Below are positions 7,987-16,740 of a stretch of DNA of 64,000 nt, in pieces; the stretch's first letter is position 1; each line of letters begins with the position of its first letter. The translations under genes were made by a program, and so were the position numbers. The notes under the pieces are model-generated. The model searched no databases, was not told the DNA's origin, and saw nothing but the letters and a program-made list of their open reading frames with translations. Origin of the DNA: Constrictibacter sp. MBR-5 (lineage in GTDB: Bacteria > Pseudomonadota > Alphaproteobacteria > JAJUGE01); contig NZ_JBEPTK010000011.1 of assembly GCF_040549485.1 (NCBI RefSeq), forward strand, positions 121,750 through 185,749, in the 5' to 3' direction.

Positions 7987-8958
7987 GTGCCGGTGACGGA
8001 GGTGGCCGCCTACGGACTGCGCCTTCGCCCAGTTGGATCGCGCCGCACGTTTGCTCCGATCGCGGCGGACCTGCTGCGTACCATCACCCTATCCCCGGTC
8101 GCCCGCGCGGACCTGCCGCCCCTCCCGGACAGCGTACCGGTGGCGGCCTGGCACCGGGCGGCCGCGACGCCGCAGGGATGGCAGATCGACGTGGTCGACG
8201 CCGTACCCGGCGGCTTTCAAAGATGCTGCAGCGTCGTCCTGTCGGAAGACGGGACGCGCCTCCACGTGTCGGACACGTATCCCGACGGTGCCCATGATCG
8301 CTGGACCGTGCTGACCCATGTCGCGATCCGCTCCATCCTGGCGCGGCTCGGTGCGCCGATGCTGCACGGCAACCTCTCGCTCGGGCCCACCGGCGCCGTC
8401 GCCGTCCTCGGCGATAGCGGAGCCGGCAAGTCGTCCCTCGCCATCGCCCTGATGCGGGCCGGCGCCCCGCCGCTCGCCGACGATGTCGTCTGTCCCGTGC
8501 GGATGGCGGGCGGATGGTACGCCTGGCCCGGCCACCACGAGATCTTGGCGGAAGGCCCCACCCTCGATCGGCTCGGCATCGACCGCACCGCCTGGCCGAC
8601 GCTTTGGCAGAACGCCCGGCCCGACGAACAGAAATACCGCCTGACCGCGAACCGCCGCCCCGAGACCGTCCCCGACGCCGCCCGCGTTCCGCTCGCCGGG
8701 ATCGTCGTCCTGGAGCCGCGGCGTCCCGAACCTTGCCGGCCGACCCTCCACAGGCTGGCGCCGGCCGCCGCCATGGCCGCCATCGTGCCGCACGGGCAAT
8801 GGGGCGCGGCCGGATCGAGCCGACAGGCGCGCCTCGCCGAACTCGCCTCCCTGGCATCCGAAGTGCCGATCTGGCGTCTGTCGCGCTCGGACCGGATTGA
8901 GGATCTCGCCGCGACGGCCGAACTCGTTCTCGGCACAATCGGCGACGCCCGCATCTGA
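7987..8958 (+). CDS. HPr kinase/phosphorylase-like P-loop kinase (HprK-related)
   Basis: 323 residues from a GTG at 7987 preceded by GAAGGAA. The frame is open upstream to 7675, but that extension is antisense to the precursor and lacks any domain. A Walker A loop GDSGAGKSSLA begins at residue 142, followed by APPLADDVV, the acidic pair expected in HprK-like proteins. The C-terminal part (PLAGIVVLEPRR and after) fits HprK-related kinase A families. Related kinases occur in lasso peptide loci, where they phosphorylate the C-terminal Ser of the precursor; the candidate precursor here ends in Ser. The gene is divergent from that precursor. True HPr is an unlikely substrate because no pts genes are nearby. 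Confidence 0.82.
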   Translation: MPVTEVAAYGLRLRPVGSRRTFAPIAADLLRTITLSPVARADLPPLPDSVPVAAWHRAAATPQGWQIDVVDAVPGGFQRCCSVVLSEDGTRLHVSDTYPDGAHDRWTVLTHVAIRSILARLGAPMLHGNLSLGPTGAVAVLGDSGAGKSSLAIALMRAGAPPLADDVVCPVRMAGGWYAWPGHHEILAEGPTLDRLGIDRTAWPTLWQNARPDEQKYRLTANRRPETVPDAARVPLAGIVVLEPRRPEPCRPTLHRLAPAAAMAAIVPHGQWGAAGSSRQARLAELASLASEVPIWRLSRSDRIEDLAATAELVLGTIGDARI

Positions 8959-8981
8959 CGTCGGTGGTTGCGCGAACCTTC

Positions 8982-9731
8982 TCACGCCGGCAACCGGCCG
9001 TGCATCAGCAACGCCCAGCCGCGCTGCAACCGCCCGATGGCCCAGAACGGGTAGCAGAGCGCGCCCCAGACGAGCAGCCCGGCTAGCCCGTAGGCGAACC
9101 AGCCGACGGCGTCCGACGCCGCGCCGAAGAAGGCGACGGCGTTGCGGGCGACGAGGCCGATCTCGGCCTGAAGGACGGCGAATTCGGGCTGCAGCGCGTT
9201 CAGCTTCTCCAGTTCCTTCGCCACCTTGGCCAGATCGTCGAACGGCGCCGACAGGCTCGATAGCGCATCGAAGATCACGCGGAACGGCTTGGCGATCATC
9301 TCGCCGAACGCGAAGCTGCCCGAGGTGATCTCCGGCTTGAACGGTCCGGCCTTGAAGCGCGGGATGGGGCCCGGCGGATCGATGTAGAGGTCGGACATCT
9401 TCATCGCGACGGTCGGCACGCTCAGCGACGCGACGGCGTCCACCGGCTTGCGCACCTCCGACGCGGCACGCGACAGGCCCGCGCCCACCACCTCGAAGCG
9501 CGCCATCGCGCGGTTCATCTGCGCCTGGCTGCGCTCCGCCACATCGGCCACGCGCTGCGCGGAATCCCCGGCGCGCGCCGCGATCGAGACCAGCGCGCCG
9601 CGCGTCTCCTGCCAGCCGGCGTCGACCCGCCCGCCGAAGGCCACGGCCGTCCAGCCGATCGCGAGCACCACCAGCGGCGGCAGCATCGTGTTGACCAGGA
9701 CGAACACGCCCTGGACGCGCGGAAGTATCAT
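8982..9731 (-). CDS. Two-TM membrane protein with coiled-coil middle, unknown function
   Basis: 249 residues. A membrane segment near residues 10-34 (VLVNTMLPPLVVLAIGWTAVAFGG) and another near 215-235 bracket an Ala/Glu/Arg-rich stretch (about 45-100) with heptad character, then a Pro-rich segment (DPPGPIPRFKAGPFKPE). I do not recognise the family. The gene converges on the kinase gene (23-bp gap) and is divergent from the copper locus, so its link to either is uncertain. Confidence 0.6.
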   Translation of the reverse strand: MILPRVQGVFVLVNTMLPPLVVLAIGWTAVAFGGRVDAGWQETRGALVSIAARAGDSAQRVADVAERSQAQMNRAMARFEVVGAGLSRAASEVRKPVDAVASLSVPTVAMKMSDLYIDPPGPIPRFKAGPFKPEITSGSFAFGEMIAKPFRVIFDALSSLSAPFDDLAKVAKELEKLNALQPEFAVLQAEIGLVARNAVAFFGAASDAVGWFAYGLAGLLVWGALCYPFWAIGRLQRGWALLMHGRLPA

Positions 9732-9860
9732 GGCGTCCCCCCATTCGTGCGTCGTTGCGACGTCACGCTACCCGGCTGTGTTCGCCGCGGCGAGTGAGCG
9801 GCAGCACGCCGCAGGGCCGAAGCCTCGACACTGGACGCGTGAGCCGCGACACTCGCCGCC

Positions 9861-10289
9861 ATGACGGGGGGACACATCATCGCGAGGAACACGGACTGGC
9901 GCAGGCTGGCACGCCTGACGCTGCTCCTGTTCGCGCTGCGCGCCCTGCTGCCGGTCGGCTTCATGCCCGACCTGGGCCTGCTGAAGCAGGGCGGCTTCCA
10001 GATCGTCCTCTGTACCGCTCAAGGACCGACCGCCGTCACGGTCGACGCCGACGGCAAGCCCATCGACCCGGACGGCGGCGGACATGACCCGGCCGACGCG
10101 GCCTTCGCCAAGGACTGTCCGTTCGGCACCGCCTTCGCCAAGGCGTTCGACGTCCCGACGCTGGTCGCCACCGCCTTCCTCGCGGTTGCGGCGGCGGTCG
10201 CGACGGCCGCGCCGCGGCCGCTCGACCTGCGCCCACCGCCCCAGGGCCCGCCCCTCGGCTCCCGCGCCCCGCCCATCTTCCTCGGCTGA
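9861..10289 (+). CDS. DUF2946 family protein (copper locus)
   Basis: 142 residues. An N-terminal membrane segment with RALLPVGFMPD and a later KDCPFGTAFAKA are the hallmarks of DUF2946, small inner-membrane proteins found next to copper-responsive TonB receptors and CopC/PCuAC genes. Another hydrophobic stretch (TLVATAFLAVAAAVATAA) follows. The function is not known; a role in copper homeostasis is inferred from position before a TonB receptor and a PCuAC gene on the same strand. Confidence 0.8.
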   Translation: MTGGHIIARNTDWRRLARLTLLLFALRALLPVGFMPDLGLLKQGGFQIVLCTAQGPTAVTVDADGKPIDPDGGGHDPADAAFAKDCPFGTAFAKAFDVPTLVATAFLAVAAAVATAAPRPLDLRPPPQGPPLGSRAPPIFLG

Positions 10290-10368
10290 CATCGCGCCGA
10301 CGGTCCGCCCGACCGTTCGAGAAGCGCCGCGCGCGTACCGTCCCGGACGCCGCACTCTCGTTTCGCTT

Positions 10369-10463
10369 CCCCGGACGCCGCGCAGCGGCGATCCGGGGCC
10401 CACGCCTGCGCCCGCGTCTGCCGTGGATCCCGGATCGCCGCCGCCGTCGGCGGCGCGTCCGGG
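10369..10463. repeat. Two adjacent GC-rich palindromes (dispersed family)
   Basis: Palindromes at 10369-10398 and 10429-10463 start with CCCGGA and end with TCCGGG around GC-rich stems. They lie in the 243-bp gap between the DUF2946 and TonB genes. Similar units recur at 15252, 20308 and 59302. Confidence 0.7.
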
Positions 10464-10532
10464 AAAGCGCCGAGAGATCCTCAAACACGCGGCCCTGTCG
10501 GCATCGCATCCGCGATTCCACCGAGGTTTCCC

Positions 10533-12617
10533 ATGTCCATGCGCATTCCGCGCGCGGCGCTCGCCGCGCTTTCCATCGCCATCACCGCGCCCGCCCACGC
10601 CCAGCAGTCCGGCACCATCGTCCTCGACCCCATCGCCGTGACCGGCCAGGCCACCGGCTCCCTCACCGTCCCCGACGCCGCCGAGGCGGCACGCCGCATC
10701 GACCGCACCCCCGGCGCCGTGGCCGTCGTCCCGGCCGAGGACTTCACGGACACGCGGGCCCTCACCACCAAGGACATGCTCGACTACGTCGCCGGCGTCT
10801 TCGCCCAGCCGAAATGGGGCGAGGACACGCGCTTCTCGATCCGCGGCTCGGGCCTCGCGCGCAACTTCCACCTGCGCGGCGTGAAGCTGCTCCAGGACGG
10901 CATCCCGCTGACCAAGGCCGACGGCAGCGGCGACTTCCAGGAGATCGACCCGCTCTCGCTGCGCTACGCCGAGGTGTACAAGGGGGCCAACGCCCTGCAG
11001 TACGGCGCCATGACCCTGGGCGGTGCCGTCAACTTCGTCAGCCCGACCGGCCACGACGCGCCCGCCGCCCTGGTCCGCACCGAGATCGGCAGCGACGGCT
11101 TCCGCCGCGTACAGCTGGGCTCCGGCATGGTTATCGGCGACTGGGACTATTACGTCACGCCGACCTGGGTGGAGCAGGACGGCTTCCGGAACCACAGCGA
11201 GCAGGAGAGCGTGCGCGTCAACGGCAACATCGGCTACCGCATCTCCTCCAACGCCGAGACCCGCTTCTATTTCGGCTATGCCGACATCGAGCAGGAGATT
11301 CCCGGGTCGGTGACCCGCCATGCCGCCCTGCACGATCCGCGCGCCGCGGCGGCGGGCAATCTGCTGCTCGACTATGAGCGCAACATCGAATCCTATCGGA
11401 TCGCCAACAACACGACGGTGATGCTCGACGCGGTCGAACTGTCGTTCGGCGCCTTCTACGTCGACAAGCGGCTCGACCACCCGATCTTCCAGGTGCTCGA
11501 CAACCACTTCCGGGACTATGGCGGCTTCGCCCGCGCCACCGGCGAGGCGCAGGCGTTCGGCCATCGCAACGCCTTCACCGTGGGCGCCAACCTCCACGCC
11601 GGCACGAACGACAACGAGCGCTACCAGAACATGGGCGGTTCGAAGGGCGCCAAGACCTTCGACACCGACGAGACGGCGGTCAACGCCGACCTCTACGCCG
11701 AGAACCAGTTCTTCGTGACCGACGCCGTGGCGCTCGTCCTCGGCGGCCAGCTCGGCTGGTCGAAGCGCCGGTCCGAGGATCGCTTCCTGAGTAACGGCGA
11801 CGACAGCGGCAAGGCGACCTACGACTATTTCAATCCGAAGGTCGGCGTGATCTGGGACGTCGAGCCGCCGACCGCCGGACGAGCCGCCCAGGTGTTCGCC
11901 AACCTCAGCCGCAGCACCGAAGTCCCGACGCTGTCCGACCTCAGCCCCACCGCCGCCGACGGCTTCACAAAGATCGACCCGCAGACCGCCACCACCATCG
12001 AGGTCGGCACGCGCGGCCGGTGCGAATCCTTCGGCTGGGACGTCGCGCTCTACCGCGCCTGGCTGCGCGACGAGATCCAGCTCTTCGACCTGGGTGGCGG
12101 CAGGACGGCGGCGCGCAACGCCGACAGGACGGTCCACCAGGGGGTCGAACTCGCCTTCGACGTCACCCTGCTGAAGGGCCTGTTCGCCGACGGCGCCGCC
12201 CGGGACGACCTCTGGTTCCGCCAGTCCTACACCTTCAGCGACTTCCATTTCGACGACGGCGTCTATGGCGGCAACGACCTGCCGGGCGCGCCGAAACACT
12301 ATCTCCGCGCCGAGCTGCTCTATCGCCATCCGGCCGGCTTCTACGCCGGCCCGAACGTGGAGTGGGTGCCGGAGGCCTATTACGTCGACAACGCCAACAC
12401 GCAGAAGACCAGGTCCTATGCCCTGCTCGGCCTGCGCGCCGGCTACGACTTCGCCTTCCAGGGCCTGAACGGCTCGGTCTTCCTCGACGCCCGCAACATC
12501 ACCGACGAGCGCTACATCGCCAGCGCCAGCGTCGCGACCGTCGCCACGCCGACCACGCCTCTCTACGAGCCCGGCTCCGGCGCCAGCGCCTATGCCGGCC
12601 TCACCCTCAGCTGGTAA
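10533..12617 (+). CDS. TonB-dependent outer-membrane receptor, probably copper
   Basis: 694 residues with a signal peptide ending near AHAQQ. A TonB-box-like stretch (IVLDPIAVTG) is followed by a plug domain (TTKDMLDYVAGVFAQPKWGE, FSIRGSGLARNFHLRG) and a 22-strand-type barrel ending in an aromatic residue (LTLSW). Family members import metal chelates with energy from TonB-ExbBD. The neighbours (DUF2946 before, a PCuAC chaperone 27 bp after) argue for copper, like OprC/NosA receptors. No siderophore biosynthesis genes are nearby. Confidence 0.9.
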   Translation: MSMRIPRAALAALSIAITAPAHAQQSGTIVLDPIAVTGQATGSLTVPDAAEAARRIDRTPGAVAVVPAEDFTDTRALTTKDMLDYVAGVFAQPKWGEDTRFSIRGSGLARNFHLRGVKLLQDGIPLTKADGSGDFQEIDPLSLRYAEVYKGANALQYGAMTLGGAVNFVSPTGHDAPAALVRTEIGSDGFRRVQLGSGMVIGDWDYYVTPTWVEQDGFRNHSEQESVRVNGNIGYRISSNAETRFYFGYADIEQEIPGSVTRHAALHDPRAAAAGNLLLDYERNIESYRIANNTTVMLDAVELSFGAFYVDKRLDHPIFQVLDNHFRDYGGFARATGEAQAFGHRNAFTVGANLHAGTNDNERYQNMGGSKGAKTFDTDETAVNADLYAENQFFVTDAVALVLGGQLGWSKRRSEDRFLSNGDDSGKATYDYFNPKVGVIWDVEPPTAGRAAQVFANLSRSTEVPTLSDLSPTAADGFTKIDPQTATTIEVGTRGRCESFGWDVALYRAWLRDEIQLFDLGGGRTAARNADRTVHQGVELAFDVTLLKGLFADGAARDDLWFRQSYTFSDFHFDDGVYGGNDLPGAPKHYLRAELLYRHPAGFYAGPNVEWVPEAYYVDNANTQKTRSYALLGLRAGYDFAFQGLNGSVFLDARNITDERYIASASVATVATPTTPLYEPGSGASAYAGLTLSW

Positions 12618-12644
12618 CGACCCGTCCGAACAGGAGAAAACGGC

Positions 12645-13208
12645 ATGTTCCGCACCATCGCCCTCGCCGCCGCCCTGCTGCTGCCCATGGCCGCCGCCCG
12701 GGCCAACGATCCGATCCAGGACGAGATCCGCATCGAGCAGGCCTGGTCGCGCGCCACCCCGGGTGCTGCGCGCACCGGTGCCGCCTACGTCACCGTCGTC
12801 AACAACGGCAAGACCGACGACCGCATCGTCGCCGCCTCCAGCCCTGTCGCCGAGGCGGTCGAGTTGCACACCATGGAGCGCGACGGCGACCGCATGCGCA
12901 TGCGTCCGGTCGAGGCGGTCGCCGTGCCCGCCGGCGGTTCGGCAGCGCTGAAGCCGGGTGCCGAGCACATCATGCTGATCGGCCTGCACCGGCCGCTGAA
13001 GGAGGGTGAGACCTTCACGATCAACCTCGTCTTCGAGAAGCACGGCACCCGCGCCGTCGACGTAACGGTCGCCGGCGTCGGCGCGGCCGGTCCGGGTGCG
13101 GGCCCGGGTGCGGGTCCGGGTGCGGGCCCGGGTGCGATGGATCACGGGAGCATGAACCACGGCACGATGGATCATGGTGCCAAGGGCCACGGCATGCATA
13201 AGAACTGA
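12645..13208 (+). CDS. PCuAC-type periplasmic copper chaperone with His/Met tail
   Basis: 187 residues. A signal peptide (MFRTIALAAALLLPMAAARA) precedes the domain IRIEQAWSRATPGAARTGAAY. The copper site motif H(M)x10Mx21HxM is present as ELHTMERDGDRMRMRPVE followed by AEHIMLIGL. After about residue 145 the family usually ends, but this protein continues with a (GPGA)n spacer and a tail rich in His and Met (MDHGSMNHGTMDHG), which probably adds metal sites. SD AGGAG lies 9 bases before the ATG. PCuAC proteins deliver Cu(I) to the CuA/CuB centres of cytochrome oxidase. Confidence 0.92.
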   Translation: MFRTIALAAALLLPMAAARANDPIQDEIRIEQAWSRATPGAARTGAAYVTVVNNGKTDDRIVAASSPVAEAVELHTMERDGDRMRMRPVEAVAVPAGGSAALKPGAEHIMLIGLHRPLKEGETFTINLVFEKHGTRAVDVTVAGVGAAGPGAGPGAGPGAGPGAMDHGSMNHGTMDHGAKGHGMHKN

Positions 13209-13213
13209 TCCTG

Positions 13214-13245
13214 GTGGCGGCGCCACCGGTGCCGCCACTTTATTG
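13214..13245 (+). terminator. Rho-independent terminator of the copper locus
   Basis: An 8-bp GC stem (13214-13221 with 13231-13238) closes a 9-base loop and is followed by TTTATT. It begins 6 bp after the PCuAC stop codon. Confidence 0.75.
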
Positions 13246-13311
13246 CTGCACTGCGGCGCGACAGCCCCCATCTGCGGCCTATCCAGGCAACAGACTCCGG
13301 CTGTCCCCACC

Positions 13312-15228
13312 GTGTCATTTCCCGCTACGAGCGCGCCGCTCGCGCGTGCGCTCGCCGAACGCGACTACAACGACCCGACCCCCGTGCAGAGCGCCGTCCT
13401 GGCGCCGGATGCCGAAGGCCGCGACCTGCTCGTCTCCGCGCAGACGGGGTCCGGCAAGACCGTGGCCTACGGCCTGGCGCTGGCCTCCACCCTGCTCGGC
13501 GACGCCGACACGATCGGTGCAGCCGGCGATCCGTTGGCGCTGGTGATCGCGCCGACGCGCGAGTTGGCGCTGCAGGTCCAGCAGGAGCTCGACTGGCTCT
13601 ACCGCCAGACCGGCGCGCGCGTCGTCGCCTGCGTCGGCGGCATGGACCCGCGGCGCGAGGCCCGCCTGCTCGCGTCCGGCGTGCACATCGTCGTCGGCAC
13701 GCCCGGCCGCCTGCGCGACCATCTGGAGCGCGGGGCGCTCCGCCTGGGCGCGCTCGCCGCCGCCGTCCTCGACGAGGCGGACGAGATGCTCGACATGGGC
13801 TTCCGCGAGGACCTGGAGTTCATCCTCGACGCCACGCCCGCCGGCCGCCGCACGCTGCTCTTCTCCGCCACCCTGCCGCGCGCCATCGTCAACCTCGCCC
13901 GCCGCTACCAGCAGGACGCGCTGCGCCTCGAGGTCTCGGCCGGTGCCGCCGGCGGCCATGCCGACATCGAGTACCGCGCCGTGCGCGTCGCGCCGCGCCA
14001 GCATGAGCTGGCCGTCGTCAACCTGCTGCGCTTCTTCGAGGCTCCCGGCGCCATCGTCTTCTGCAACACGCGCGAGGCGGTGCGCCACCTCCAGGCGACG
14101 CTGCTGGAGCGCGGCTTCACCACCGTCGCCCTTTCCGGCGAACTCAGCCAGAACGAGCGCAATCACGCCATCCAGGCGCTGCGCGACGGCCATGCCCGCG
14201 TCTGCGTCGCCACCGACGTCGCGGCCCGCGGCATCGACCTCGCGCATATCGGCCTGGTCGTGCACGCCGACCTGCCGCACGACGCCGAGGTGCTCCAGCA
14301 CCGCAGCGGCCGCACCGGCCGCGCCGGCCGCAAGGGGGTGAGCGTCGTGCTCGTCCCCGTGTCGCGCCGCCGCAGCGCCGAGCGCCTGTTCGCCGACGCC
14401 CGCATCAAGCCGGAATGGAGCGGCCCGCCGACCGCCGAGGAGATCCGCGCCCTCGACCAGGAGCGCCTGTTCGCCAGCCCGCTCCTGACCGGCGAGAACA
14501 CCGAGGAGGACGCGGCCACCGCCGAGGCGCTGATGCAGCGCCTGTCGCCCGAGGCGATCGCCGCCGCCCTGGTGCGCCTGCACCGCGAGCGCCTGCCCGC
14601 GCCCGAGGACGTGGTCGATCCCGGCGACAGCCCCCGCCGCCCCTATGCCGACCGTGGGGCCGAGCGCAACGCGGCCCCCAGTGCTGATCATCGCGGCGCC
14701 GACCGCGGCCCCCGCCCCGAATCCGGCGCCCCGCGCGGCCGTTCCGGCCCCGCCGGCGCCACCGTCTGGTTCAAGCTCGACGTCGGCCGCACCAAGAACG
14801 CCGACCCGCGCTGGCTGCTGCCGATCATCTGCCGCCAGGGCAAGGTGACCAAGCAGGAGATCGGCGCCATCCGCGTCTTCGAGCGCGAGACCAAGTTCGA
14901 GATCGACGAACAGGTCGCCGACCGCTTCATGGCCTCGGTCCGCGCCGTCCCGGCCGGCGGCGAGGTCCGCATCGAGCCGCTCGCCGACGCGATGAAGGCC
15001 CGCTTCGCCCAGATCGAACCCGACGTCACCCGCAAGGTCGCGGCGCGACCGGCGGCACAGGAGGCTCCCGAGCGGGCAGCACCGGAGCGGACGGCCCCCA
15101 CGCGCACCTACAAGCCGAAGCCCATCCCGAAGACCGCCGCCGGCGACCGCCCCCCGATGCGCAAGCGCGCCGCCCGCGCGGATGCCCGCCCCGACGCGCC
15201 CGGACGCCAGCCCTACCGCACCCGCTGA
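13312..15228 (+). CDS. DEAD-box RNA helicase with DbpA-type RNA-binding tail
   Basis: 638 residues from a GTG at 13312, which starts just ahead of the Q-motif region (DYNDPTPVQSAVL). Motif I is AQTGSGKT, motif II DEAD (VLDEADEMLDMGF), motif III SAT, and motif VI HRSGRTGRAGRKG, so it is an active-type ATPase. The region around TVWFKLDVGRTKNADPRWLL and GEVRIEPL matches the DbpA/CsdA RNA-binding fold, followed by a basic, Pro-rich tail. It probably acts in ribosome assembly or cold adaptation. The terminator upstream separates it from the copper genes. Confidence 0.93.
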   Translation: MSFPATSAPLARALAERDYNDPTPVQSAVLAPDAEGRDLLVSAQTGSGKTVAYGLALASTLLGDADTIGAAGDPLALVIAPTRELALQVQQELDWLYRQTGARVVACVGGMDPRREARLLASGVHIVVGTPGRLRDHLERGALRLGALAAAVLDEADEMLDMGFREDLEFILDATPAGRRTLLFSATLPRAIVNLARRYQQDALRLEVSAGAAGGHADIEYRAVRVAPRQHELAVVNLLRFFEAPGAIVFCNTREAVRHLQATLLERGFTTVALSGELSQNERNHAIQALRDGHARVCVATDVAARGIDLAHIGLVVHADLPHDAEVLQHRSGRTGRAGRKGVSVVLVPVSRRRSAERLFADARIKPEWSGPPTAEEIRALDQERLFASPLLTGENTEEDAATAEALMQRLSPEAIAAALVRLHRERLPAPEDVVDPGDSPRRPYADRGAERNAAPSADHRGADRGPRPESGAPRGRSGPAGATVWFKLDVGRTKNADPRWLLPIICRQGKVTKQEIGAIRVFERETKFEIDEQVADRFMASVRAVPAGGEVRIEPLADAMKARFAQIEPDVTRKVAARPAAQEAPERAAPERTAPTRTYKPKPIPKTAAGDRPPMRKRAARADARPDAPGRQPYRTR

Positions 15229-15251
15229 CTCGTGCCCTTCTTTCGCACTTT

Positions 15252-15279
15252 CCCGGACGAAGCGAAGCGTAGATCCGGG
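15252..15279. repeat. Short CCCGGA...TCCGGG palindrome
   Basis: Outer arms CCCGGA and TCCGGG flank GAAGCGAAG-type sequence. It is a member of the same dispersed family as at 10369, 20308 and 59302. Confidence 0.6.
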
Positions 15280-15321
15280 ACCCACCCCGACGCCGAGCAC
15301 GAGCGCCACCACCCCTCTCCC

Positions 15322-15424
15322 CGTCATTGCGAGGCGCGCAGCGCCGAAGCAACCCAGGGCCGGCGCACCGACGCCGGCCGCCCGGGCTGCGGCCCTGGGT
15401 TGCTTCGCTTCGCTCGCAATGACG
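15322..15424. repeat. REP-like imperfect inverted repeat
   Basis: The left arm begins CGTCATTGCGAG and ends AAGCAACCCAGGGC; the right arm (15392-15424) is its complement, interrupted by a short variable piece. The centre (15361-15391) is itself GC-rich. No coding capacity. It fills most of the gap between the helicase and the flavoprotein and may act as a transcription terminator. Confidence 0.75.
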
Positions 15425-15443
15425 GCGATAGGGGAGCGGTCAC

Positions 15444-16733
15444 ATGACCACCCCGACCTACGACGCCGTCGTCATCGGCGCCGGCGCGGCCGGCCTGATG
15501 TGCGGCATCGCCGCCGCGCGCCGTGGCCGGTCGGTGCTGGTGGTCGAGCACGGCCGCACGCCCGGCGAGAAGATTCGCATCTCCGGCGGCGGGCGCTGCA
15601 ACTTCACCAACCTGAACGCGACGCCGGCCAACTTCCTCTCGGCCAATCCGCGCTTCTGCGTCTCCGCCCTGTCGCGCTACACCCCGCGCGACTTCGTCGC
15701 GATGGTCGACCGCGCCGGCATCGCCTGGCACGAGAAGGCCGCGGGTCAGCTCTTCTGCGACGGTTCGGCCAAGCAGATCGTCGACCTGCTGACCGGCGAA
15801 CTCGCCGCGGCCGGCGGCGAACTCTCCCTCTCGACGAAGGTCGAGGCGGTGGAGCGCCCGCCCGACGTCGGCGAGGGGTCCGGCTTCTGGCTCCAACTCT
15901 CCCACGGCCCGGTCGAATGCCGCAGCCTCGTCGTGGCGACCGGCGGCCTGTCGATCCCGAAGATGGGCGCCACCGGCTTCGGCTACGACCTGGCCGAGCG
16001 GTTCGGCGTGCCCGTCACGCCGACCTTCCCCGCCCTCGTCCCGCTCACCTTCGACGAGCCGACCCTGGAGCGCCTGCGCCCGCTCGCCGGCATCGCCGTC
16101 GAGGCGCGCGTCGCCACCGTTCCCGCTCCCGCGTCGGGCAGGAAGGCACCGAAGCCCACCGCCTTCGCCGAGCCCATCCTCTTCACCCACCGCGGCCTCT
16201 CCGGCCCCGCGATCCTGCAGATCAGCTCCTTCTGGAGCCACGGCGAGGAAATCGCCGTCACCCTCGCCCCCGGCACCGACATCTTCGAGGCCCTGCGCGC
16301 CCAGCGCACCGCCAACCCCCGCCAGTCCCCCCACACAGCACTGGCCCAATGGCTGCCGAAGCGCCTGGCGGAGGAAATTGTCGCCAACACCCTCGACCCC
16401 CTCATGCTGAGGAGCGCTGAAAGCGCGTCTCGAAGCACCCAGAGGGAAGCACGCGCCCCCAACCTCGCCGACCTTCCAGACCGTACCCTGCGCGCCCTCG
16501 ATGCCGCGGTGAACGGCTGGCGCATCGTCCCCGCCGGCACCGAGGGCTGGCGCACGGCAGAGGTCACCCGCGGCGGCGTCGACACCGCCGCCCTCGACAG
16601 CCGCACGCTCGCCGCCCGCAGCATCCCCGGCCTCCATTTCATCGGCGAGGTCGTCGACGTCACCGGCTGGCTCGGCGGCTACAATTTCCAGTGGGCCTGG
16701 GCCTCGGGATGGGCGGCCGGTCAGGCCGTTTAG
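15444..16733 (+). CDS. HI0933-family NAD(P)/FAD-dependent oxidoreductase
   Basis: 429 residues. The N-terminal dinucleotide-binding motif GAGAAGLMCGIAA is followed by GEKIRISGGGRCNFTN, the signature of the HI0933/YhiN group. The C-terminus GEVVDVTGWLGGYNFQWAWASG is the family's second FAD contact. Length is near the family norm. The physiological substrate of this family is not established. It stands alone and converges with mgtC. Confidence 0.92.
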   Translation: MTTPTYDAVVIGAGAAGLMCGIAAARRGRSVLVVEHGRTPGEKIRISGGGRCNFTNLNATPANFLSANPRFCVSALSRYTPRDFVAMVDRAGIAWHEKAAGQLFCDGSAKQIVDLLTGELAAAGGELSLSTKVEAVERPPDVGEGSGFWLQLSHGPVECRSLVVATGGLSIPKMGATGFGYDLAERFGVPVTPTFPALVPLTFDEPTLERLRPLAGIAVEARVATVPAPASGRKAPKPTAFAEPILFTHRGLSGPAILQISSFWSHGEEIAVTLAPGTDIFEALRAQRTANPRQSPHTALAQWLPKRLAEEIVANTLDPLMLRSAESASRSTQREARAPNLADLPDRTLRALDAAVNGWRIVPAGTEGWRTAEVTRGGVDTAALDSRTLAARSIPGLHFIGEVVDVTGWLGGYNFQWAWASGWAAGQAV

Positions 16734-16740
16734 CGCGCCC

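Noticed and set aside
9768..13310. A 1180-codon open frame antisense to the copper genes
   Set aside because: It is the mirror of GC-rich codon bias on the opposite strand; its translation is low-complexity and the sense strand holds three recognisable proteins.
13315..15327. Long open frame antisense to the helicase
   Set aside because: Same codon-bias artefact; the helicase motifs on the plus strand are complete.
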